NCBI RefSeq assembly: GCF_963583255.1
Contig: NC_084809.1
Coordinates: forward strand, 8,009,215 to 8,073,214
DNA from: Pyrus communis
Taxonomy: Eukaryota > Streptophyta > Magnoliopsida > Rosales > Rosaceae
Direction of reading: 5' to 3'
DNA length: 64,000 nt
The first letter of the stretch is position 1. Every line of letters begins with the position of its first letter. This document shows, in pieces, positions 1-10,331 of this stretch. The notes under the pieces are model-generated. The model did no database searches. It was not told where the DNA came from and saw only the letters and a list, made by a program, of their open reading frames with translations. The translations under genes were made by a program, and so were the position numbers.

Positions 1-49
1 CTGCATTGTGTTTGTGTCATCGATTCTTAAACGCAAAGGAACATGAGGG

Positions 50-348
50 TGTTAAACCTAAGTATATGCTGAAAAGGATCTCTGCGAACTGGAAGGATTG
101 TCTTATTAAACCACAAACAAGAAACTGGCTATAAATAAGCCTTACAAACAACTGGAACGGAAAAACTGCAGCCCACGTTAAACATAATCCTAAACGTGGT
201 AAATGACTAAGTCTCTAAGTAAACAACTACAACTGATTCCTAAAAACTAGGATTTATTGAACCATGCAGTTAACCTGCTTACAAAAGATAACCCTATGTT
301 TACGTAGTGGATAAAACCACTACGTCCACAAACCTTAATATTCTATCA
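50..348 (-). repeat. 3' LTR of the copia element
   Basis: A 299-bp direct repeat starting TGTTAAACC and ending TTCTATCA on the plus strand. It matches 4452-4750 without a difference that I could see. Because the element reads leftward, this is its 3' LTR. Confidence 0.96.
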
Positions 349-357
349 TCCTCCCTT
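349..357 (-). other. Polypurine tract of the copia element
   Basis: Read on the minus strand this is AAGGGAGGA, directly abutting the 3' LTR. This is the expected place and composition for the plus-strand DNA primer of an LTR retrotransposon. Confidence 0.8.
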
Positions 358-375
358 AAACTAATTGCAATGCAA

Positions 376-3300
376 TCAGTTTACACCTGGTTCCAAACGC
401 ATCCCCATAAGCCCACGCATCTTCAGAAAGGCATCAGTCTTTAAAGGCTTAGTGAATATATCTGCTATTTGCTCCTGAGTGATGCAATGGACCAGCTGCA
501 CAGTTTCATCTTTAGTCAATTCACGAAGAAAATGGAAGCGCACATCTATGTGTTTGCTTCGACCGTGCATGACAGGATTCCTAGAGAGCTTTATTGCTGA
601 GCTATTGTCACAATAAATTGTTGTAGGACCTCGCTGGACTTGACATAGTTCTTGCATTATCCTTCTCAACCAGATTGCTTGACACGCACATGAAGCTGCT
701 GCTATAAACTCAGCTTCAGTTGTTGATAATGTAACTATAGGTTGCTTCTTCGAAGCCCAACACACAGCTCCTGCACTCAACATAAACAGATACCCCGATG
801 TGCTCTTTCTGTCATCTAAGTCGCCTGCATAATCACTATCTGTAAAACCTCTGAGCTCAGCATGTCCTCCCTTGCTGTATTGAATCCCGAGACCAATCGT
901 GCCTTTCAAATACCTCAGAACCCTTTTTGCTGCTGCCAAATGCATTTCTGTTGGACACTCCATAAATCTGCTAAGTAAACTTACCACAAACATAGTGTCA
1001 GGCCGAGTGGCTGTAAGATACATGAGACTCCCCACGATTTGTTTGTAGACAGTGCTGTTGACCTTTTCACCCGTGTCATCCTTTGTCAACTTGGTACCTG
1101 GAACAATAGGATTCTGTACTGAGTTGCAATTCTCCATATTGAACCTTTTCAACACATCCTGTGCATACTTCTTTTGACATATAAATAATCCTTCTTCCTG
1201 CTGCAAAACTTCGATTCCAAGAAAGTATCTCATCTTGCCAAGATCAGTCATTTCAAACTCATTCATCATTGACTGCTTAAACTCAGTGAACATGTATTCA
1301 TCATTGCCAGTATAAATGAGATCGTCAACATATAGACAAACAACAAGAATTTTACCTCCATCGCCAGTTTTGATAAACAAGGTGTGCTCATATGGACATT
1401 TCACAAACCCTTCCTTCAAAAAATAAACTTCTATACGACTATACCAAGCACGAGGGGCTTGTTTAAGTCCATATAAAGCTTTTCTTAGTTTGTAAACTTT
1501 ATGCTCTTTATCCTTCAGTACATACCCAGGTGGTTGTTCTACAAATACTTCTTCATTAACCTCCCCATGTAGAAAAGCACTTTTCACGTCCAATTGATGA
1601 ATTGTCCAGTCCTTTTGCGCAGCAAGTGCAATCACAATTCGAACAGTTTCTAACCTGGCCACAGGAGCGAATACTTCAGCATAGTCGATCCCATATTCCT
1701 GAGCATACCCCTTAGCCACCAGCCGAGCTTTGTACTTATCCACCTCTCCATTCTCATTAAGCTTCGTTTTGTAAACCCATTTGACTCCAATCTTCTTTCC
1801 CCCTTTAGGTAAATCCGTTAATTCCCAGGTGTTATTCCTTTCAATGGCTGCAATTTCTACATCCATAGCTTTCCTCCATTTAGAACTTGTCACAGCTTCA
1901 TTGTAGTGAAGCGGATCACTGTCAGCTAAAAATGCCAGATGCACCATGTCCTCTTCTTCAGATAATCCTTCTCCTGTTACGTAATCTCTCATCCATATTG
2001 GCGGAGCCCTAGTTCTGCCTTCCTCTGGACTGGATGCATTTACTTCCGAGACTTGATCCGAGTCACTGTTGCTGCCTGTGTTATTGTCATTCTCACCAGA
2101 AACATTGCCATCTTCTCCCTGATTATCAACATCATTATCTTCAGTTGGTTCATCTTCATCGTCATCCCACTCCAACACTGCTAAGACAGCTTCAGGATAA
2201 TGTTCCTCCCAATCCCAGCTATTGTTCTCATCAAAACGAACATCACGACTAATTATGATTTTCTGCGAGACTGGATCAAAAAGTCGATAAGCCTTCGTCC
2301 CTTCGCTGACTCCAAGCAGCACGCACTTCAGACTTTTGTCATCCAGCTTAGTCCTCTTATTATCTGGAACATGTGCATATGAAATACATCCAAAGATCCT
2401 GAAGTAACTTACTGATGGTATCGTCCCACTCCATGCCTCCTCGGGAGTTTTATTTTTGACTGCAAACGTGGGACTTCTGTTGAGCACATGCACGGTCCAG
2501 TTTGCTGCTTCTGGCCAAAAGGTCTTTGGCATCTTCTTCTCGATCAATAGACTTCGAACCATGTTCATGATGGTCCTATTCTTGCGTTCAGCCACTCCAT
2601 TCTGCTGTGGGGTGTAGGCTGCTGTGAGTTGACGTTGAATCCCATTCTCAACACAGAATTCAGCAAACTCATGAGATGTGAATTCCCCTCCACGATCCGT
2701 GCGTAGACTTTTGATACTTGCACCTGTTTCTTTCTCCACAAGGCTTTTGAATGCTTTAAAGGTTTTAAAAGCTTCTGACTTCTCAATTAGAAAATAGATC
2801 CAAGTCTTACGACTAAAATCATCAATGAATGTGAGTAGATACCTCTTCTTGCTGTTAGATGTAGGTTGTATCGGGCCACATATGTCTGCATGGATAAGTT
2901 CTAAGATTTGATCAGCCCTCCACGTACTGTGCTTTGGAAAAGGATCTCTTGATTGCTTGCCTATCAGACAATTCTCACACACTCTTGAGGAGTCCCTTAT
3001 TTCTGGTAGTCCGCTCACCATTTGCTTCTGTTGTAGCGTCTTTAATCCGCCAAGACTCAAGTGCCCATATCGACAGTGCCACAACTGAACTAGATCATCT
3101 GTAATGGCTGTAAAACATGCCTGTTCATTGAATTGATGCTGAGCAACAAGAATGAACATGCGATTTGCAGCCATGACCGTTTCTATGATCAGTCCTCGTT
3201 CAGGATGGTAGATCTTGCACCTCCCTTGTTTAATGAGAATAGCAAGACCTCTCTCCTGAAGCTGACCAATACTCAGGAGATTGTTTTTTAAGGCAGGTAC

Positions 3301-4371
3301 GTAAAACACTCCCGTGATCACCTGAATTATTCCATGCACTTGAAGTCGAATGTTCCCTTTCCCCATCACAGCCATGCTAGTATTGTTTCCCAGTTTCACC
3401 GTTTCTCTGAAACTTCCATCAAAGTCCAAGAACAATGCTCTCTTTCCACACATATGGTTACTGCAACCAGAATCCAGAAACCAGATGTCCTCTTTGATCT
3501 CCTGAGTATCCACGTATGCCATGAGCAACATCTCTTCACTTGCTTCTGCATAGTTGACTTTTCCTTCCTTATCTCTCTTGGGGCATTCATACTGAAAATG
3601 CCCTAGCTCATGACAGTTATAGCATTCAATTGTTGACTTGTCAAACATCTGTCTGCCCCTTCCTCTACCTCTTCCACGATAGCTTCCGCGACCACGGCCT
3701 CTTCCACCATAGTTCTCTTCGTGAACCACCTTTAGAGCTTGTTCTTCCACGACATGTCCAATCATCCGCTGCTCATGAACCAACAAACTACTTTGCAGTT
3801 CGTCAATTGAAAGAATGTCCAAGTCTTTGGATTCCTCAATTGAACAAACCACATAGTCATACTTAGGAGTCATCGATCTCAAAATCTTCTCAATAACTTC
3901 TACATCTGTCAGTTTGTCACCATTGATCCTTCTTTTGTTGGCTATGGTTAACGTTCGACCAAAGAATTCGTTCACAGTCTCTCCCGTCTTCATGTGTAGC
4001 ATCTCAAACTCCTTTCGAAGAGCCTGCAACTGTGCTCGTTTGACTCGAGCAGTTCCTTGATACTTCTGCTTCAACGAATCCCAAATCTCTTTAGCCGTGT
4101 CCTTGTTCAGGATTGTTTCCAAAACAGCTCGGTCGATTGCTTGAAACAGATAGTTCTTAGCCTTTAAATCTTTCAACTTGTGCTCCTCGAACACTTTTCG
4201 TTGCCCTTCTGAGAGTGAACCTCCTTCTGCTACTGCAGGAATTCCATGCTCCACAAGACTCCAATATTCCTTTGAACGTAGGAAATTTTCCATAAGCATT
4301 GCCCAATGATCGTAATGCCCTTCCAGCTTTGGGATGGATGCTTGCACAAAACCACTTCCTTCTCCTGCCAT
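376..4371 (-). CDS. Copia gag-pol polyprotein, intact
   Basis: A single 1331-residue frame with no stop or frameshift. I start it at the ATG at 4371; the frame is open two codons further upstream but only through a GTG. In order it shows a gag region, a CCHC zinc knuckle (about residues 250-263, preceded by an RG-rich stretch), an aspartic protease with a DSG core near residue 300, and an integrase with an HHCC module (about 432-468). The integrase DDE core includes TDRGGEF and AERKN. A copia-type reverse transcriptase with YVDD near 1014-1017 and a C-terminal RNase H follow. The products would package and copy the element RNA in cytoplasmic particles and integrate the cDNA. A very acidic linker (about 735-780) separates integrase from reverse transcriptase. 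I do not assign a copia lineage. Confidence 0.96.
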   Translation of the reverse strand: MAGEGSGFVQASIPKLEGHYDHWAMLMENFLRSKEYWSLVEHGIPAVAEGGSLSEGQRKVFEEHKLKDLKAKNYLFQAIDRAVLETILNKDTAKEIWDSLKQKYQGTARVKRAQLQALRKEFEMLHMKTGETVNEFFGRTLTIANKRRINGDKLTDVEVIEKILRSMTPKYDYVVCSIEESKDLDILSIDELQSSLLVHEQRMIGHVVEEQALKVVHEENYGGRGRGRGSYRGRGRGRGRQMFDKSTIECYNCHELGHFQYECPKRDKEGKVNYAEASEEMLLMAYVDTQEIKEDIWFLDSGCSNHMCGKRALFLDFDGSFRETVKLGNNTSMAVMGKGNIRLQVHGIIQVITGVFYVPALKNNLLSIGQLQERGLAILIKQGRCKIYHPERGLIIETVMAANRMFILVAQHQFNEQACFTAITDDLVQLWHCRYGHLSLGGLKTLQQKQMVSGLPEIRDSSRVCENCLIGKQSRDPFPKHSTWRADQILELIHADICGPIQPTSNSKKRYLLTFIDDFSRKTWIYFLIEKSEAFKTFKAFKSLVEKETGASIKSLRTDRGGEFTSHEFAEFCVENGIQRQLTAAYTPQQNGVAERKNRTIMNMVRSLLIEKKMPKTFWPEAANWTVHVLNRSPTFAVKNKTPEEAWSGTIPSVSYFRIFGCISYAHVPDNKRTKLDDKSLKCVLLGVSEGTKAYRLFDPVSQKIIISRDVRFDENNSWDWEEHYPEAVLAVLEWDDDEDEPTEDNDVDNQGEDGNVSGENDNNTGSNSDSDQVSEVNASSPEEGRTRAPPIWMRDYVTGEGLSEEEDMVHLAFLADSDPLHYNEAVTSSKWRKAMDVEIAAIERNNTWELTDLPKGGKKIGVKWVYKTKLNENGEVDKYKARLVAKGYAQEYGIDYAEVFAPVARLETVRIVIALAAQKDWTIHQLDVKSAFLHGEVNEEVFVEQPPGYVLKDKEHKVYKLRKALYGLKQAPRAWYSRIEVYFLKEGFVKCPYEHTLFIKTGDGGKILVVCLYVDDLIYTGNDEYMFTEFKQSMMNEFEMTDLGKMRYFLGIEVLQQEEGLFICQKKYAQDVLKRFNMENCNSVQNPIVPGTKLTKDDTGEKVNSTVYKQIVGSLMYLTATRPDTMFVVSLLSRFMECPTEMHLAAAKRVLRYLKGTIGLGIQYSKGGHAELRGFTDSDYAGDLDDRKSTSGYLFMLSAGAVCWASKKQPIVTLSTTEAEFIAAASCACQAIWLRRIMQELCQVQRGPTTIYCDNSSAIKLSRNPVMHGRSKHIDVRFHFLRELTKDETVQLVHCITQEQIADIFTKPLKTDAFLKMRGLMGMRLEPGVN

Positions 4372-4437
4372 GTTCACGTACTTCTACACTCAAAAGATTA
4401 CGATCTCTCAAGCTTCGATCAAGAGCCCCAGGGTGGG

Positions 4438-4449
4438 GCTCTGATACCA
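4438..4449 (-). other. tRNA primer binding site of the copia element
   Basis: On the minus strand this reads TGGTATCAGAGC, two bases inside the 5' LTR. It is the usual plant copia binding site, complementary to the 3' end of initiator methionine tRNA. Confidence 0.88.
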
Positions 4450-4451
4450 AA

Positions 4452-4750
4452 TGTTAAACCTAAGTATATGCTGAAAAGGATCTCTGCGAACTGGAAGGAT
4501 TGTCTTATTAAACCACAAACAAGAAACTGGCTATAAATAAGCCTTACAAACAACTGGAACGGAAAAACTGCAGCCCACGTTAAACATAATCCTAAACGTG
4601 GTAAATGACTAAGTCTCTAAGTAAACAACTACAACTGATTCCTAAAAACTAGGATTTATTGAACCATGCAGTTAACCTGCTTACAAAAGATAACCCTATG
4701 TTTACGTAGTGGATAAAACCACTACGTCCACAAACCTTAATATTCTATCA
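4452..4750 (-). repeat. 5' LTR of the copia element
   Basis: Direct repeat of 50-348, 299 bp, ending in CA directly before the GAGGG target duplication at 4751-4755. It should hold the element's promoter for leftward transcription. Confidence 0.96.
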
Positions 4751-5086
4751 GAGGGATGGTCCCATTGCCAACTTTATCTTTCCAGAAAAATGCCTTATCC
4801 TCGCCTATATATAGAAATATAAGAGGACAAATACACTTGGGTTGGTTCAGCATGAGTAATTGTCAAATCACTCTTAAACAAGACAAAACATGTCGTTATC
4901 GACACTCTGTCTACAATATTCATTCTCCGCTTCAAATACAGAAATATAAGGGTTATCTTTGAAGAAAATGTCAAAACTACAATTATTGATATATTTGTAT
5001 TTTTATATCAATTTTAGTTATAATTTTCATCAACTTAAAAGAGTGGTTTAATTCTACATGGGGTCCAAGTTTCACAATTATTAAGT

Positions 5087-5250
5087 ATTTTAACAAACGA
5101 TATTATCTACACTAAAGGGTGGGAGAGTGGGCTAAGCGTCACAATGTTCTAGCAATAATGTGATTCAAATTCGTTTTTAGTGAGAATTGAACTTAAGACC
5201 TCTGACTTACAAATGAAGATGAATATCATTATACTGTAGTACTAAGAGAT
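5087..5250 (-). mobile_element. tRNA-derived SINE, degraded copy
   Basis: Read on the minus strand, the head resembles a tRNA-like pol III promoter: a TACTACxGTxTAxTGxTATT-like box A area, then a B-box-like region around 5170-5180. The tail matches the copy at 58747-58904 (AGATAATATCGTTTGTTAAA). Ends are approximate and I see no clear target duplication. A short tail-only fragment of the same family lies at about 5842-5868. Confidence 0.6.
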
Positions 5251-5603
5251 CACATTTTATAGTTGATTATATATGCCTTTTTCATGCCTTACTTATAAAT
5301 TTTGGAAAGGAAATGAAAATTGATTTTGGATGGTTGATGTATAGTTTCTATGCTATGTATATGTTTTGATTGTATGGTTTCATATATCAAGTTTTGTATC
5401 TATTGCAATATTTAATTGATTCATGTTTGCCGAAGATGGTACTGATTTCAATTTACTTTTTAAGAACTGTTTGATAACTATTTCGTATTCTTTCTTTTAC
5501 TTTTTATGTTTAAAATCAACTAAAAATAATTTTTGGTTTTGGATTTTCAATTTGTAAATTGTATACATTGATTCCACTCTTGCAGCACTGGAGTTTTTGC
5601 ACG

Positions 5604-5606
<3 letters not shown>

Positions 5607-5650
<44 letters not shown>
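5607..5650. repeat. (CT)n microsatellite
   Basis: About 22 uninterrupted CT dinucleotides. No gene is evident on either side; the flanks from 4756 to about 6200 are AT-rich spacer with SINE debris. Confidence 0.95.
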
Positions 5651-5655
<5 letters not shown>

Positions 5656-6224
5656 TTTGTTGTTATTTCAACTTGAATACGTTTGTGCAAGCTTTGCTGG
5701 TTTCTATTACTTGGCCTGCATGCAAACTGAGCTATGAAAGTCCAACAAGGACAAGTTATGGGAGGAGGAGAGAAGCAATTCGTAAACCCCTGTTATTATC
5801 CTTGAAAAAGAAGGCACCGTGTACTTTTTTTTATTTTTTTATTTTTAACAAATGATATTATCTATGTTAAGGAAGAAAAGATGAATTTAATCTCACTGTG
5901 TACTTGAAAAAGATATTTCTAAAGATGATCATGGTTATTATCCTTTCTGACGGAGGGCTATAGTTGTGGGCAATACCATCTATATGCTTTATCTAACCTT
6001 AGCAAGGAGCACTACACGTGTCCTAATGAATCACATCCAAAGCCATGCCTAGCCTTATAAAAGAGCAACACTGCTGTTGCTTATTGCTTTGGGGATAGGC
6101 AATCAAATCCACTCCACCCTCCCCAAAGGGCCAAAACACTCTAGCCCACTTGAGCAATTGGACTTGAGGTGAGTTCGATAAAGAAGTCAGCTAATAATCG
6201 TCTGTTCCAGAGCTCTGTTTATGT

Positions 6225-6724
6225 GACGCCAGACGTTAGTCATAATTTAAATTATTAAAAAAAATAAAAAAAATATAAATATATATATTAATTATAAATA
6301 CCTAACCATATTCTTCCACTTTACCCTACATTTCAATATTTTAAAATACTTTCAACCAATCATTTATTATTACCCAAAATTAAAAATAAAGTTAGTATTT
6401 TATAAAATAAAAAATACTGATATTTTAAAACGAATTGTCTGGGTTATTTAGTTTTGGGTTGGAGATGCACTTTGGTAGTTATTGTTCATTTAAGGAGATA
6501 TTTTTTAATGCATCTATATTTTTACATTAAGGGGAGGGGGAGTTCAGCTAAGTCACACAATGAGCAACCTAATTTGGTATCGAATTAGCCATTTACGAGA
6601 ATCGAACCTAAAATCTCTCACTTCCAAATGAAGAGGAATACCATCAGACCGTAGTACTAAGTGGTTATTTAAGGGGATTAAGTTGCCTATTGGCTAGGGG
6701 GTCTTACTACACTGGAAGTGCTCT
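6225..6724 (-). mobile_element. MITE-like element, interrupted by a SINE
   Basis: An AT-rich non-coding element whose right end, read on the minus strand (AGAGCACTTCCAGTGTAG), matches the start of the sequence at 16227. Internal blocks also match (TTGAAATGTxGxGTAA and GGTAxGGTATTTATA). The SINE at 6499-6666 splits it. The left boundary is uncertain. No coding capacity is visible. Confidence 0.5.
6499..6666 (-). mobile_element. tRNA-derived SINE nested in a MITE
   Basis: The minus-strand head contains TACTACGGTCTGATGGTATT (box A area) and GGTTCGATTCTC (a good B box), as in tRNA-derived SINEs. It is bounded by an 11-bp imperfect target duplication, ATTTAAGGAGA at 6488-6498 and ATTTAAGGGGA at 6667-6677, which confirms an insertion event. 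Confidence 0.75.
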
Positions 6725-6810
6725 AAAGGCATGACCAAATATATGAACATATAATTGTTCAAGGGACAAGAAACTTATACCTTGAAATTTATTTTTCCTA
6801 AAATTAATTT

Positions 6811-6988
6811 ATTTTTTAGTACATCGATATTTTTGCACTAGATGAATGGGGAGTTCGGCTAAATCACACAATAGGTAGCCTAATTTGGTATCGAATTCAT
6901 CATCCATAATATTTGAACTTTAAGACCTCTCACTTTTAAGTGAAAAAGAATACTATCATATTGTAATATAGTAATACGAAATGACTCA
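6811..6988 (-). mobile_element. tRNA-derived SINE, degraded head
   Basis: Same subfamily body as 6499-6666 (shared TTCGGCTAAATCACACAAT-type segment and CCTAATTTGGTATCGAATT). It is flanked by a perfect 11-bp duplication TAAAATTAATT at 6800-6810 and 6989-6999. The box A area has decayed. Confidence 0.72.
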
Positions 6989-7180
6989 TAAAATTAATTA
7001 AGTCTAACTAAGATATCAGAGAGTCGTAGGCTCACACCATGTCGGCGTGACAAGATTTCGACTCCTAAAATTAATGAAGTCTAACCCGAAGCAACCCTAC
7101 GTTTGAGAGAAATCTGTTCCCAATTTTTCATTTTTGGATGTTGCCCGATTAAGCACGAGATTGTAAAAAAATAGTAACTC

Positions 7181-7287
7181 AGCCCAGTCCAAGCCCAATA
7201 CAAAATCTCAATAGTTCAGCCCAGGTCTTAAAAAACCTAGGGTTTCAGTGAGCCGCCATTACTATAAATCTCTCTCCTAGGGTTTTT
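7181..7287 (+). promoter_or_regulatory. Promoter of the L27 gene: site II, telo-box, TATA
   Basis: Three AGCCCA (reverse TGGGCT) site II elements lie at 7181, 7192 and 7218. A palindromic telo-box AAACCTAGGGTTT is at 7233-7245 and a second CTAGGGTTTTT at about 7277-7287. A TATA-like TATAAAT is at 7263-7269, about 90 bp before the start codon. Site II plus telo-box is the known signature of plant ribosomal-protein promoters, where TCP and Myb-type factors couple expression to cell growth. Actual factor binding is inferred. Confidence 0.8.
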
Positions 7288-7354
7288 CCTCCCCACTCTT
7301 TGCCGAAGCCCGAGCGACAGAGAGAGAGTGAGAGAGAAGAGAGAGAAACCAGCC

Positions 7355-7762
7355 ATGGTGAAGTTTCTGAAGCCAAACAAGGCGGTGATCAACCTCCAGG
7401 GCCGCTACGCCGGGCGCAAGGCCGTCATCGTGCGCGCCTTCGACGAGGGCACCCGCGACCGTCCCTACGGCCACTGTTTGGTTGCGGGGATTAAGAAGTA
7501 CCCAGGCAAGGTCATCCGCAAGGACTCCGCCAAGAAGACGGCCAAGAAATCCAGAGTGAAGGCCTTCATCAAGCTCGTGAACTACCAGCACCTGATGCCA
7601 ACGCGCTACACCCTGGACGTGGATCTCAAAGACGTCGTCAACGTCGAGTGCTTGCAGACAAAGGACAAGAAGGTCACTGCTTTGAAGGAGGTCAAGAAGC
7701 GGTTCGAGGAGCGGTTCAAGACCGGGAAGAACAGGTGGTTCTTCACCAAGCTCAGGTTCTGA
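7355..7762 (+). CDS. RPL27: 60S ribosomal protein L27 (eL27)
   Basis: An intronless 135-residue protein, the usual plant eL27 length. The N-terminus [20 protein letters not shown] and the following KOW-type segment (about residues 5-40) are characteristic, as are the lysine-rich [12 protein letters not shown] block and the C-terminal [15 protein letters not shown]. It is a structural component of the cytosolic 60S subunit. I start at 7355 because it is the first ATG of the conserved N-terminus (context GCCATGG); the open frame extends about nine codons upstream without another ATG. GC content and codon use are markedly higher than in the flanks, as is usual for ribosomal protein genes. The purine-rich GA leader at 7318-7350 is probably untranslated. 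Confidence 0.97.
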   Translation: MVKFLKPNKAVINLQGRYAGRKAVIVRAFDEGTRDRPYGHCLVAGIKKYPGKVIRKDSAKKTAKKSRVKAFIKLVNYQHLMPTRYTLDVDLKDVVNVECLQTKDKKVTALKEVKKRFEERFKTGKNRWFFTKLRF

Positions 7763-9239
7763 GGACCTTTCCATACGGCGCCGCATTGGAAATGGGGTCT
7801 GTCTGATTTTGGGTTTATGTTTTTTCGAGTTTAAGTTTAATTTTGAAATGAAATGAGACGTTTTTATGGATTTTATGGATTAATGTTTAGCTTGAATGAT
7901 TAGATTTTGTATTACTGAGATGTTTGATTTTGCTTTATTTTCCTGCAATTTTATTTCAGCATTGTTCTTCTGTGTTGTTTGATATGATTCTTTCCTGCAG
8001 TTACTTTACGCTTATCATTTGTGTATTGATTCTGTTTCAATTTGGATAATTAGGAATCGGGTTTCTGGAGTTGTAGGCTATTGAGCAGCTGTGATGCGTA
8101 TAATGTTTCGATTTAAGTTCGATTCAGTGGATTAATATTCTGCTTACTGTTCACTGATGCATTTTTGTTTTATGGAATTGCCCAAGTGTTGTGCTTTTGG
8201 ATTTTCCAGTGTTTAGGTTTGATCACGAACAAATTGTCTGCTGTGAGGTATCTTGTTTGTCAACTTTAGTGCTAGTTAATAGAAATAGTTTAGTTATGGT
8301 GTTTATTTTTGATGCTTCGGCTTGTAGAAAACAGTTTTACCTTAAGACGTCGTTGGAGTGTGTATGTGGATTGGTTTATGTTTGAGGTTTCGCGGTATGA
8401 AATGTTCTCTACTAATTGCTAGAAATTTGAAAAGTTGCGGTCAAAGTTTTAGCATTTTATTAACAAGTACTATTGAATTTTTCAATTGATAGACTTTGTT
8501 TATCTTTCAGTATGATGTGTTGAATTGAGTCTTCAACTGATGGCTGGTGATTGGAAGTTTTGCAGATTGCTGCTTTTGTAAAACGCTTTGTCGCTCTTTG
8601 TTTAGGGATTTTTGTTGTCTGTGGTCCGGTAGATGCCCTAATCATCTCATGTCAAAATGTTTAGATTTGTGATTTAACAGTCGTGAATAGAAGTTGTTGC
8701 TTGTTTTTGGATGTTACTTGTAATTACGTGGTTCTTGTGTTGCGTTGATCATGAAAATATCTTATGATAAACTGGTGCTAGCATTCGATGGATTGGTTAG
8801 CTGTCGTGCTGTCGTGAAATTTTGGTTGAAAACATTTCCATGCCCATTCTTTTCTGGATGATTTTTATGTGTAGTCAAATTTAAGAACAATAGTTTTTGT
8901 TCAGACTTAGGGCTAGTGTGGGATTGCTCTGCTTTGAAAAAAAAACTGATTATGCTGGGCTGTGAGAATAAGCTTATTTTTGTTACTTAACGGTTTCAGT
9001 TTTTTTTCACTCAAAACTGTGAAAATAAGCTGTTTTAAGTGTTTACCAAACACCTTTTTGAGTTCAGATTTTATTTATACCTGCTTTTTATAAAATCACC
9101 TCAGTACTAAATCAGTACTTATTTTGTTGGGTTTAATCTATTTCCTCTCTGCTTGAGGTCCTTGACTTCTGTCGAAAACTTGCCTATCCCAGTTCCATGA
9201 AACAGCTACCCTTGTTTCATGAAACTGGCTTGTGCAAAG
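7763..9239. other. Spacer downstream of L27, no gene seen
   Basis: T-rich sequence with no supportable coding region. The first part is presumably the L27 3' UTR. At about 8905-9150 a stretch with poorly conserved mirrored ends (AATAAGCTTATTT and AATAAGCTGTTTT) looks like a hAT-type MITE remnant, but I cannot fix its ends. Confidence 0.5.
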
Positions 9240-9693
9240 TAAATTGTAATAATGATCCTTCAACTTTAATCAAATTAGGTCAATGGTCTCTTAATTTAAA
9301 ATTCATTACTATTGGTCATGGTCCTTTTCGTTGATTTTGTCAAAATAATTGAAAGGACCATTGCAATCATTGGGGCTCCTCAACTTATCAAAACCTACCG
9401 TTATGGTTCTTTTCGTTAACTTTATTAGAATGTAGTCAAAATGAGTTATGTTGAAAGGACCATTGGAATGTTAAAGTTGAGAGATCGTTGCTCCAATTAG
9501 ATTAAAGTTGAATGATTATTTCTCCAGTTGGATTAAAGTTGAGGGATCAATGGTAATTGATTTTTAGTTGAGGGACCAGTGGAAATGGATTTTTAATTGA
9601 GGGGTTATAGTTGCACGTTTTGATGAGTTGAGGAACTAATGATAATCCATTGCTCTGATTGAGTTAAAATTAAGGGATGATTGTTACAATTTA
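9240..9693. mobile_element. Long inverted-repeat MITE-like element
   Basis: The left end TAAATTGTAATAATGATCC is mirrored by the right end (reverse TAAATTGTAACAATCATCC). The match continues with mismatches for about 50 bp, and related blocks (AAAGTTGAGGGATCAATGG and its complement) recur inside. No coding capacity and no clear target duplication. It is probably a non-autonomous DNA transposon of foldback type. Confidence 0.6.
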
Positions 9694-10082
9694 TTTTTTG
9701 ATGCATGTATGTGGCAATTGGCAAATGATCGTAGACGTGAGACTTGTTTCATTGGGCGGGTGTATAAAAAATTTCTCTTATGTTTGGCGTTTTCAATTTG
9801 TACATCGAAAATTATGCAGTCTTTGAAGTAAACCATTTGGAATGCTACACGGTGGTGATTTCACGCCTGGTTTCTTTCCTCTTATGCACCCGTCTCCTTG
9901 TTTGTAACCCTGATTATCCCTTGATTCTCTGGTGATTCATTCAATTCAAGGGTTGTAAAAATAGGAGTGTAGAGAAGAAAGTCGTGTGCGGAAATCACTT
10001 TTGTTGTAACGGAACTCAAAAAATTTCAATAGGAATCTTAGTATCATCTGCTTTTATTCATTAAGTACATGATATATCATGC

Positions 10083-10331
10083 TTAAGAGGAACTACAAAA
10101 GCACAACCCTTGTCTGCAAATTCCCCTCCTAAATACAAAACAAGATTCAAAGGGATAAAAATCCATCTCTCTCAAGTTATTCAGCAAAACACTTCCGCTT
10201 ATGAGCTTTTCGAGTTGCCTGACCGAAGTCTCCGCTGCTCTATGCCACCACGGCCGGTGCTTTGCCACTCCACCTCCACCACCAGAACCAGAGAAGCCTT
10301 CTGTACCAGTTGAAGTACCAACAGCCCCAGT
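10083..10331 (-). other. Exon-like orphan fragment, unidentified
   Basis: On the minus strand, an AG acceptor just right of 10331 precedes a Gly/Ser/Thr-rich open stretch (TGAVGTSTGTEGF... then SGSGGGG). It stays open to about 10083 in one frame; a second frame stops after GNSKSS. Base composition is higher in GC than in the surroundings. I recognise no family, and no partner exons are visible. It may be the last exon of a decayed gene or transcript. Confidence 0.2.

Larger units (their letters stand above)
50..4750 (-). mobile_element. Complete Ty1/copia LTR retrotransposon
   Basis: A full-length element lies on the minus strand. Two 299-bp LTRs (50-348 and 4452-4750) look identical by eye and have TG...CA ends. 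They are flanked by a perfect 5-bp target duplication GAGGG at 45-49 and 4751-4755. Inside are a tRNA-type primer binding site next to the right LTR, one uninterrupted gag-pol frame, and a polypurine tract next to the left LTR. Integrase lies before reverse transcriptase, which is the copia order. Identical LTRs and an open frame indicate a very recent insertion that may still be competent; activity itself is not shown by the sequence. Confidence 0.97.

Noticed and set aside
6499..6666. Functional tRNA gene
   Set aside because: Box A and B-like sequences are present, but there is no cloverleaf with an acceptor stem. Target duplications mark it as a SINE.
7277..7786. 169-codon minus-strand gene
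   Set aside because: It is the antisense shadow of the GC-rich L27 coding region and shows no domain.
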